Under the pieces are notes generated by a model. The model was given only the letters and a program-made list of their open reading frames with translations. It made no database searches and was not told the DNA's origin. From an uncultured Acidobacteriota bacterium (GTDB lineage Bacteria; Acidobacteriota; Blastocatellia; Pyrinomonadales; Pyrinomonadaceae), in assembly GCA_902826505.1 (NCBI GenBank), contig CADEFG010000368.1, forward strand, positions 1 through 5,552: DNA of 5,552 bases, in the 5' to 3' direction. The position numbers and the translations under genes were made by a program. This document shows positions 1 to 4,714 of this stretch, one piece after another; position 1 is the stretch's first letter, and each line of letters starts with the position of its first letter.

Positions 1-929
1 ACATCGTCCGCCCCGAAACGAAGCGCGGTTTGCCCGAGGCGCAGACCTTGCGTCAGCCACGAAGATTGAATGTGCGGGATATTATCCAAGAAAAGACGCG
101 AGACGGAAAGCATTTTCAGATAATCGATGCCGGTCGGTTCTTCCGTGATCTTGCGTCCCAAAGCCGTATTTTCGCGCTGAAAAGTCCACGGGATGAACGC
201 CGTAAAGCCGCCGGTTTCGTCCTGCACGTCGCGAACTCTCTGAAGATGGCGGACGCGGTGCTCGACACGATCGCCGATGCCGAACATCATCGTCGCGGTT
301 GTTTTTAGCCCGACCTGATGGGCGGCGCGCATCACGTCGAGCCATTCTTCGGTGTTGCATTTGGTCGAAACTCGCTTGCGAACTTCGTCGTCCAGAATCT
401 CGCCGCCGCCGCCGGGCATTGAATTCAGGCCCGCGGCTTTCAAACGTCGCATGATCGTTTCGTAATCTAATTTCGAGATCAAAGAAATATTATGAATTTC
501 GGGCGGCGAAAAACAGTGCAATTGGAAATTCGGGTAAAGCGCGTGCAGGCGCGACAGCAGATCTTCATACCATTCGATATTAAAATCGGGATGCAGTCCG
601 CCCTGCATTAAAACGCCCGTCCCGCCGAGTTCAATCGTTTCGTCAATCCGTTTGCAGATTTCCTCGAACGAATGAACATAAGTTTCGGGTTTTCCGGGTC
701 GGCGATAAAACGCGCAGAATGTACAGACGACGTTGCAGACGTTCGTGTAATTGATGTTGCGGTCAATAATATAGGTGACAATATTGCCCGGATGTTGGCG
801 CTGGCGGATCTCGTCGGCGGCAGCGCCGATTTTGGCTATGTCGTAAGATTCCAAAAGTGCGGTGGCGTCTTCGGCGGTCAATCTTCCGCCGCCCAAAACT
901 TTATCTAAAATCGGTTGAATATCGCTCAT
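1..929 (-). CDS. mqnC: Cyclic dehypoxanthinyl futalosine synthase MqnC (radical SAM), 3' end outside window
   Basis: This cytosolic radical-SAM enzyme cyclises dehypoxanthine futalosine to cyclic dehypoxanthinyl futalosine, a step of the futalosine menaquinone pathway. I translated the minus strand from the ATG at 929-927; the frame stays open for 309 codons to the window edge. Seen in the sequence: the cluster motif CxxxCxxC at residues C65, C69 and C72 within YTNVCNVVCTFCAFYR; QGGLHP at about 109-114; SPPEIH at 141-146; PGGGGEIL at 172-179; ATMMFG at 212-217; QDETGGFTAFIPWTFQ at 236-251; and SSWLTQG at 289-295. The last two blocks are typical of MqnC rather than of MqnE or CofH, its nearest relatives. 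Family members are usually about 370 residues, so roughly 60 C-terminal residues lie beyond base 1. The start is preceded by a weak AAAGA. No other menaquinone gene is visible here, and the gene is divergent from its neighbour. Confidence 0.93.
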   Translation of the reverse strand, partial: MSDIQPILDKVLGGGRLTAEDATALLESYDIAKIGAAADEIRQRQHPGNIVTYIIDRNINYTNVCNVVCTFCAFYRRPGKPETYVHSFEEICKRIDETIELGGTGVLMQGGLHPDFNIEWYEDLLSRLHALYPNFQLHCFSPPEIHNISLISKLDYETIMRRLKAAGLNSMPGGGGEILDDEVRKRVSTKCNTEEWLDVMRAAHQVGLKTTATMMFGIGDRVEHRVRHLQRVRDVQDETGGFTAFIPWTFQRENTALGRKITEEPTGIDYLKMLSVSRLFLDNIPHIQSSWLTQGLRLGQTALRFGADD

Positions 930-944
930 AATTCTTTTTAAATT

Positions 945-965
945 GTAAATCGTTAATCGTTAATC
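945..965. repeat. Heptanucleotide tandem repeat, three copies (GTWAATC)
   Basis: Three consecutive 7-base units GTAAATC, GTTAATC, GTTAATC lie just upstream of the mqnC start. They are flanked by decayed units, TTAAATT before and GAAAAAC after. The array would fall in the mqnC 5' untranslated region. The period is clear by eye. It resembles the short tandemly repeated heptamers known from cyanobacterial genomes, and no function is implied. Confidence 0.7.
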
Positions 966-1000
966 GAAAAACGCCCAGACTCTTATTTTGCAAAACAAAA

Positions 1001-1013
1001 TCGCATTATGCGA
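1001..1013. promoter_or_regulatory. 13-base palindrome, possible operator over an mqnC -10 box
   Basis: TCGCAT-T-ATGCGA is a perfect palindrome around one central base. Read on the minus strand it contains CATAAT (1010-1005), five of six matches to a -10 box, about 75 bases before the mqnC start. No convincing -35 is present at 17 bases (GTGGTT at 1033-1028). A DNA-binding regulator site covering the promoter is one reading; a chance AT-rich palindrome is the other. Confidence 0.35.
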
Positions 1014-1033
1014 AAAATTTCACACCAAACCAC

Positions 1034-1065
1034 ATCTAAAACCGCTTTTTTGGCGAATTTTAGAT
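1034..1065. repeat. Perfect 8-base inverted repeat with inner stem
   Basis: ATCTAAAA (1034-1041) is perfectly repeated in inverse at 1058-1065 (TTTTAGAT). Inside, CGC (1043-1045) can pair with GCG (1053-1055) around a T-rich loop, giving an 8+3 base-pair hairpin. It lies midway between divergent genes, so it could be an operator or a hairpin in a leader transcript. No T-tract follows on the plus strand, which argues against a terminator. Confidence 0.45.
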
Positions 1066-1067
1066 CA

Positions 1068-1118
1068 GACGGAAATGTTTTTTACAAATTTTATGCCAAA
1101 ACCGTGATACTTTCCGTC
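1068..1118. repeat. Spaced inverted repeat GACGGAAA/TTTCCGTC overlapping a -35 region
   Basis: GACGGAAA at 1068-1075 and TTTCCGTC at 1111-1118 are perfect inverse copies separated by 35 bases. The right copy coincides with the -35 position of the TATAAT promoter ahead of the small gene. Two half-sites spaced by about four helical turns (43 bases start to start) would suit a looping or dimeric repressor. That is inference; chance occurrence cannot be excluded. Confidence 0.35.
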
Positions 1119-1139
1119 AAAAAAACGCGCCACTATAAT
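1111..1139 (+). promoter_or_regulatory. Probable sigma-70-type promoter of the small membrane-protein gene
   Basis: A perfect TATAAT lies at 1134-1139. Seventeen bases upstream is TTTCCG (1111-1116), a weak -35 with three of six matches to TTGACA. Transcription would start near 1146, leaving a leader of about 35 bases before the ATG at 1182. The consensus -10, good spacing and position in front of a gene with a strong ribosome site support it. Confidence 0.6.
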
Positions 1140-1167
1140 CGGGAAGCATTTTTAAGAAATTTATAAC

Positions 1168-1174
1168 AGAGGAG
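1168..1174 (+). promoter_or_regulatory. Strong Shine-Dalgarno of the 34-residue gene
   Basis: AGAGGAG sits seven bases before the ATG at 1182. It is the best ribosome site in the window apart from the one at 4705, and it is the main reason to call the short frame behind it a real gene. Confidence 0.75.
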
Positions 1175-1181
1175 CTTTTAT

Positions 1182-1286
1182 ATGAATAATCAGGAAAATT
1201 ATTTTGAAACCAGAGATTTAGGATTGATATTATTCGTCATCGTGGCGGGCTGGCTTTTGCTTTTTCAGTCGGGTTTGTTTCGTTAA
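1182..1286 (+). CDS. 34-residue single-pass membrane peptide, function unknown
   Basis: The frame runs from ATG 1182 to TAA 1284-1286 and encodes 34 residues. The first 12 residues are polar (MNNQENYFETRD). They are followed by an unbroken hydrophobic stretch at about 13-29 (LGLILFVIVAGWLLLFQ) long enough to cross the membrane once, and a short tail ending in R34. There is no cleavage site of signal-peptidase type, so it would stay anchored in the inner membrane. A consensus TATAAT at 1134 and AGAGGAG seven bases before the start argue that it is expressed. I do not recognise the family. Small membrane subunits of respiratory oxidases have similar size and shape, but nothing here shows such a role. 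Its stop lies two bases from the stop of the convergent kinase gene. Confidence 0.65.
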   Translation: MNNQENYFETRDLGLILFVIVAGWLLLFQSGLFR

Positions 1287-1288
1287 TT

Positions 1289-3862
1289 TCAGTCGCATTT
1301 TTGTAAATTCTCCCTGATTTGTTTTTTGAAATCTTCGACAAATACGGCATATTTTTTCGGCGTTTGGGTATCGGCTAGAATAATTGCTTTTTCATAAATC
1401 TGCCGCGCCATTTTTTTCTCGCCCTGATCGAGCAGTGCGTGCGCAAAATATTGTTCGCCGCGCAAACGCGCAATCCAAAAATCAAAATTTTCAGGGTCTT
1501 TTTTTAATAATTCTTCGACCAATCCGATGGCTTTTTTAAAGTTGGCGAACGCCGGCGCGATTTCGCCGCGTTTGATAAAAGCATAGGCGAGGTCTTCGTA
1601 CGATTCCTTCAGATCGAATTTTATTTCCTGATTCTGAACGTCTTCGGCGGCAATTTTGAGTTGGGTTTGCAAGGCTTCATTCGCCAGCCGGAGAGCCGCC
1701 CCGGTTTCGCCGAGTTCGCGATAAATTTTGCCTTCGTTGATCTTTCCGGCGGCGGCGTTTCTCTGAAATAAAGGATTTTCAGGATTTGCCGACAAAAATC
1801 GTTCCTGCGTCTCGCGCGAACGACGCGCATAACCGAGCGCTTCGCGAAGAAGCATTTTTTGATTTTCCGGAGCGCCTTGTTTTTTTGATTCACCGGCGAT
1901 CAGCGAAAGATACATCTGCAATCGGTGCGTTGCCGACGCGAGCGTTTTTTGTGCCGCTTCATCGTCGGGCGCGATTTTAATGACGCCGTCGATCATTTCC
2001 AGCGCCTTTCGATATTCGTCCAACCTTCGCCGGTAATTGCCTTCGGGCAAACTGTCGCCGAAATAGATCAGACTCCGCGCATGATAAATTTTCGGTTCGA
2101 TATTTTCAGGCTCGAGCGCGACGATCCGTTCGCTCAAAACAAAGGCTTTTTGGAGATTTTCGTTTTGTTTCGAAACTTCGCCGATCCGGTAAAAAGCGCG
2201 GCTCGATTCGGTGTATGCATCGCGCAAAGCGGCAAGTAGTTTTGTATCATTCGAATTTTCAGTCAGCGGTTCAAGTAATTTGATGGCTTTTTCGTAGCTT
2301 TCCGCCGCGCCTTTCGAATCGCCCAAATTTGCCTGGTAGGCGCCGCCCTGCACGCTTCCGATCCGCATAAAAGCGAGCGCGAGTTCGCGTGTCAATTCGG
2401 CATCGCCGGATGAATCAGCCTGTAAATTATCGAGATATTTCAAAGCATCCTGCACCAGAATTTCGCGAACGCGGGTTGAGCCCGGCAAATCCTTGATTTC
2501 GTCGTGATATTTGAAAACGACGTTATTTGCCAATTCGCGCACTTGATTAAATCGTTTTTCCGCCAAAATTTTCTGTCGTTCGGCGCGATAGGCTTGCCAG
2601 CTCGTCGCCGAAATTCCGCCGATCAAAGTTAAAAAGATCAGGATTCCCGCCAGCACCGAAACACGATTGCGCGAGACGAATTTTTCGAAACGGTAGGAAA
2701 ACGTGTCGGAACGCGCGATTACCGGCAAGCCTTCGAGATGGCGCGAAATATCGCCCGCAAACTGCTCGACCGAAGCATAGCGCCGCGCCGGTTCTTTCCG
2801 CAAAGCCTTTAAAATGATATTGTCCAGATCGCCCTTTAACAATTTCGGATTTTGGATTTTGGATTTCGGATTGGTCGTTGGCGGCGTGATTTCCTTTGTC
2901 TTTTCAGCCGCCACCGACCACTGACCGCTGACCACCGACGAAGGTCGCGGCGGTTCGACTTCGCAAATGATCTTGGCAATCGCGTCAGGACTTTTATTTG
3001 GAAATTGATAAGCCGCAACTCCGGTTAAAAGTTCGTAGAGAATCAATCCGAGCGAATAAATATCGCTCGAAGTCGAAACGATCGCGCCGCGAATCTGTTC
3101 GGGCGATGCATAGGCGGGAGTCATCATTCCGAGCGACGTGACGGTTTGGATCTGCAAATCATTTTCGGGCGAAACGATTTTGGCGATGCCGAAATCGAGG
3201 AGTTTGACCGTGCCGTCGTCGGTCACGAGAATATTCGTCGGTTTGAGATCGCGATGGACGACGAGCCGCGAATGCGCGAACTGGACGGCGGCGCAAATCT
3301 GCAAAAAAAGCTGTAAACGCTCCGTGACGCTCAGATTTTTTTCGCGGCAATATTCGTCCAAAGGCTTGCCTTTGACGAATTCCATCGCGAAAAACGGCAA
3401 TCCGTCGGCGGTTTTTCCGCCGTCCAGAAGGCGCGCGATGTTCGGATGTTCAAGGGAGGCGAGAATCTGCCGTTCGTGTCGAAAACGCCGCAGCATCGCG
3501 TCGGAATCCATTCCGCGTTTGAGCAATTTGAGCGCGACGGTTTGCGCAAAATCTTCGCTTTTGCGCAACGCTTCAAAAACGATGCCCATTCCGCCGTGAC
3601 CGATTTCGCGGGTAATTTTATAGTTTCCGATCTCTCTTTCGATAAAATCTTCCGCCGCTTCATCACGCCATAAATGACCGACCTGAGCAATCGGCTTTTC
3701 AAAATGATGATGCTTTTCCGCCGCGATCAGCTGGCGAACCTCCGCTAATATTTCCTCGTTTGTTTCGCTTTTGCTATTTAAAAACGATTCGCGATCGGCG
3801 GAGTCGAGTTCGACTGCTTCATTAAAGATCGCTTTGATTTTTTGCCATTTTTCGGGATTCAT
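1289..3862 (-). CDS. PknB-type Ser/Thr protein kinase, single membrane segment, TPR C-terminal half
   Basis: This 857-residue membrane kinase would phosphorylate Ser/Thr on cytoplasmic partners, with the adjacent sigma factor the obvious candidate. The N-terminal 80 residues (MNPEKWQKIKAIFNEA...) are the helical leader common in ECF-linked kinases. Catalytic features seen: glycine loop GHGGMGIV 88-95; VALK lysine K112; helix-C glutamate E130; HRDLKPTN 203-210 with D205; DFG 223-225; and YASPEQ 251-256 at the APE position. All key residues are present, so it should be active. Residues 308-343 are an odd insertion encoded by heptamer repeats. The conserved GDLDNIILKAL block follows at 344-354. 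A membrane helix spans about 401-419. Residues 420-857 hold TPR-like helices, e.g. AAESYEKAIKLLEPL 519-533, a unit near 613-634, AFANFKKAIGLVEELLKKDP 771-790 and 818-831, probably outside the membrane as a sensor or docking part. No Shine-Dalgarno precedes the ATG. The gene lies 147 bases behind the sigma gene, likely in the same operon. Confidence 0.93.
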   Translation of the reverse strand: MNPEKWQKIKAIFNEAVELDSADRESFLNSKSETNEEILAEVRQLIAAEKHHHFEKPIAQVGHLWRDEAAEDFIEREIGNYKITREIGHGGMGIVFEALRKSEDFAQTVALKLLKRGMDSDAMLRRFRHERQILASLEHPNIARLLDGGKTADGLPFFAMEFVKGKPLDEYCREKNLSVTERLQLFLQICAAVQFAHSRLVVHRDLKPTNILVTDDGTVKLLDFGIAKIVSPENDLQIQTVTSLGMMTPAYASPEQIRGAIVSTSSDIYSLGLILYELLTGVAAYQFPNKSPDAIAKIICEVEPPRPSSVVSGQWSVAAEKTKEITPPTTNPKSKIQNPKLLKGDLDNIILKALRKEPARRYASVEQFAGDISRHLEGLPVIARSDTFSYRFEKFVSRNRVSVLAGILIFLTLIGGISATSWQAYRAERQKILAEKRFNQVRELANNVVFKYHDEIKDLPGSTRVREILVQDALKYLDNLQADSSGDAELTRELALAFMRIGSVQGGAYQANLGDSKGAAESYEKAIKLLEPLTENSNDTKLLAALRDAYTESSRAFYRIGEVSKQNENLQKAFVLSERIVALEPENIEPKIYHARSLIYFGDSLPEGNYRRRLDEYRKALEMIDGVIKIAPDDEAAQKTLASATHRLQMYLSLIAGESKKQGAPENQKMLLREALGYARRSRETQERFLSANPENPLFQRNAAAGKINEGKIYRELGETGAALRLANEALQTQLKIAAEDVQNQEIKFDLKESYEDLAYAFIKRGEIAPAFANFKKAIGLVEELLKKDPENFDFWIARLRGEQYFAHALLDQGEKKMARQIYEKAIILADTQTPKKYAVFVEDFKKQIRENLQKCD
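2842..2869. repeat. Heptanucleotide array ATTTYGG x4 inside the kinase gene
   Basis: Four exact-phase 7-base units: ATTTCGG (2842), ATTTTGG (2849), ATTTTGG (2856), ATTTCGG (2863), followed by a partial ATT. Read on the coding (minus) strand, they give the seven-residue-period peptide NPKSKIQNPK, residues 331-340 of the kinase. NPKSKIQ-type peptides from such arrays are known to me from cyanobacterial short tandem repeats. The array is 28 bases, not a multiple of three, yet the frame remains open. Confidence 0.85.
2911..2938. repeat. Heptanucleotide array CCRCYGA x4 inside the kinase gene
   Basis: Four units in exact phase: CCACCGA (2911), CCACTGA (2918), CCGCTGA (2925), CCACCGA (2932). On the coding strand it encodes SVVSGQWSVA, about residues 309-318 of the kinase. 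It is unrelated in sequence to the array at 2842 but has the same unit length and copy number, and lies only 41 bases from it. Both occupy one surface-loop insertion in the kinase. Confidence 0.85.
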
Positions 3863-3871
3863 TTGTGTTGA

Positions 3872-3962
3872 AAATCAGTATCGTGAGCGGTCGCGGACAT
3901 TTTTATGATTGGCGGCGTCGAATGCCGGGAAGCTTGCTCACAGTCGTTCGCTACACTGATTT
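3872..3962. repeat. Long imperfect inverted repeat in the sigma-kinase intercistronic spacer
   Basis: The 147-base gap between the sigma and kinase genes contains nested inverse repeats. AAATCAGT (3872-3879) pairs with ACTGATTT (3955-3962), GTGAGC (3883-3888) with GCTCAC (3936-3941), and CGGC (3913-3916) with GCCG (3924-3927). Together they can fold into one hairpin of about 90 bases with internal loops. It ends 10 bases before the kinase start, on the minus-strand transcript. It may be a small non-coding repeat element, an RNA processing or attenuation structure, or both. No T-tract marks it as an intrinsic terminator. Confidence 0.55.
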
Positions 3963-4009
3963 ATTAATCAATTAATCTCACAATCAAAATCGCAGTAATT
4001 TTTAGAAAA

Positions 4010-4573
4010 TCAGGTCAATTTCGTCGTCAGCCACGCCCGTGCCATGCGCCATTCGCGTTTGATCGTTGATTCGGAGACGCCCAAAACTTCCGCCGCTTCT
4101 TCGTTGGTCAATCCGCCGAAAAATTTCAGCTCGACGATCCGCGCCGCGCCCGCATCGAATTCCGCCAATTCTTTGAGCGCGTTGTCGAGAAAGATCAGAT
4201 CGACTTCCGCGTCCGCCGCCAGATTGTCGACATCGTCGAGCGAGATCAGCGTTTTGCCGTCGCCGCGTTTTTTGGCGTTGTGGCTTTCGGCGTAATTGAC
4301 CAGAATCCGCCGCATCATTTCCGAGGCGATCGCGAAAAAATGAGCGCGGTTTTGCCAGTTGACCGAATGCTGGTCGATCAGTCGTAAATACGCTTCGTGA
4401 ACGAGCGCCGTCGCCTGCAAAGTATGATTCGAGCGTTCGGACGCGAGTTTATAAGCCGCGATTTTTTTTAGTTCGTCATAGACGAGCGGCAAAAATTCGT
4501 CGAGACCGGTCCGGTTTCCCGCCTGCGCTTCTTTCAGCCTGCGGGTCAAATTTTCGTTTGGAGTTTGAGTCAT
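4010..4573 (-). CDS. ECF-type RNA polymerase sigma factor (Sigma70_ECF family)
   Basis: This 187-residue alternative sigma factor would direct RNA polymerase to a small set of promoters. Region 2 spans about 25-95 and carries the family signature: LVYDELKKIAAYKL 30-43, HTLQATALVHEAYLRL 50-65, and NRAHFFAIASEMMRRILVNYA 75-95. This is typical of the ECF group that accompanies Ser/Thr kinases in Acidobacteriota and Planctomycetota. Region 4 covers about 130-186, with the helix-turn-helix from LTNEEAAEVLGVSES (155-169) to IKREWRMARAWL (171-182). There is no C-terminal extension. The ATG at 4573 fits the usual N-terminus (RRLKEAQAGNR...), though no Shine-Dalgarno is visible before it. No anti-sigma gene is adjacent; a membrane kinase gene follows on the same strand, suggesting control by phosphorylation. 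It is divergent from a secreted protein gene. Confidence 0.93.
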   Translation of the reverse strand: MTQTPNENLTRRLKEAQAGNRTGLDEFLPLVYDELKKIAAYKLASERSNHTLQATALVHEAYLRLIDQHSVNWQNRAHFFAIASEMMRRILVNYAESHNAKKRGDGKTLISLDDVDNLAADAEVDLIFLDNALKELAEFDAGAARIVELKFFGGLTNEEAAEVLGVSESTIKREWRMARAWLTTKLT

Positions 4574-4590
4574 TAATTTCGGTCTGAGTG

Positions 4591-4626
4591 AGAAATTATT
4601 TTCGCTTAGTTCAAATATTTAGGCAA
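4591..4626 (-). promoter_or_regulatory. Candidate promoter(s) of the sigma-kinase operon
   Basis: Two overlapping readings are possible on the minus strand. The first is housekeeping type: TTGCCT (4626-4621), 17-base spacer, GAAAAT (4603-4598), four of six matches each. The second is ECF type: TTTGAAC (4615-4609) with a GAAC core, then TTCT (4594-4591) 14 bases later. The second mirrors an element facing the opposite gene, which would suit autoregulation. Neither is strong enough to be certain. Confidence 0.35.
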
Positions 4627-4630
4627 GTGA

Positions 4631-4661
4631 TTTGAAAAAAGTTTGAACCTTTTTTTTCAAA
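4631..4661. repeat. Inverted repeat TTTGAAAAAA/TTTTTTCAAA between divergent genes
   Basis: TTTGAAAAAA (4631-4640) and TTTTTTCAAA (4652-4661) are perfect 10-base inverse copies separated by 11 bases. The loop contains the TTTGAAC element. It could be a regulator site for both divergent genes or a bent A/T-tract upstream element. The low complexity of the arms raises the chance of coincidence. Confidence 0.4.
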
Positions 4662-4667
4662 ACTTCT
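4642..4667 (+). promoter_or_regulatory. Candidate ECF-type promoter facing the delta-60 gene
   Basis: TTTGAAC (4642-4648) contains the GAAC core seen in many ECF -35 elements, and TTCT (4664-4667) follows after 15 bases, ahead of a leader of about 40 bases. The same pair of words appears in inverse orientation facing the sigma gene. No good housekeeping -10 is visible on this side, which makes an alternative sigma factor plausible. This is inference from short motifs. Confidence 0.3.
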
Positions 4668-4704
4668 GCGAGTTTGACTTGGAAAGATTTTTCACGAGTT
4701 TTGC

Positions 4705-4710
4705 AGGAGA
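4705..4710 (+). promoter_or_regulatory. Shine-Dalgarno of the delta-60 gene
   Basis: AGGAGA ends four bases before the ATG at 4715. It fixes this start, which is also the one giving a complete signal peptide. Confidence 0.8.
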
Positions 4711-4714
4711 AAAA

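Noticed and set aside
30..908. Open frames at 30-308 (+), 82-360 (-) and 672-908 (+)
   Set aside because: All lie within the mqnC coding region in other frames, lack ribosome sites, and have low-complexity, Arg-rich translations typical of shadows. The mqnC frame explains every base with conserved motifs.
1034..1065. Intrinsic terminator
   Set aside because: The inverted repeat is AT-rich, has no T-run directly after the stem on either strand, and lies upstream of two divergent genes where no terminator is needed.
930..1181. tRNA, riboswitch or insertion sequence in the divergent spacer
   Set aside because: No cloverleaf, no recognisable riboswitch core, and no transposase fragment or target-site duplication could be seen.
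2842..2938. CRISPR array
   Set aside because: The units are contiguous 7-mers without spacers, lie inside an intact reading frame, and no cas gene is present.
1621..3702. Several open frames inside the kinase gene on both strands (e.g. 3138-3599 +, 3331-3702 -, 1925-2239 +)
   Set aside because: They overlap conserved kinase or TPR codons, show no family features and have no start signals; shadow frames.
4044..4295. Open frame opposite the sigma gene
   Set aside because: Ser/Ala-rich antisense translation of the sigma region 4 and linker codons; no ribosome site.
4674..4679. TTGACT as a -35 box for the delta-60 gene
   Set aside because: Five of six matches, but the -10 position (about 4697-4702, AGTTTT) is poor and would overlap the ribosome site, leaving almost no leader.
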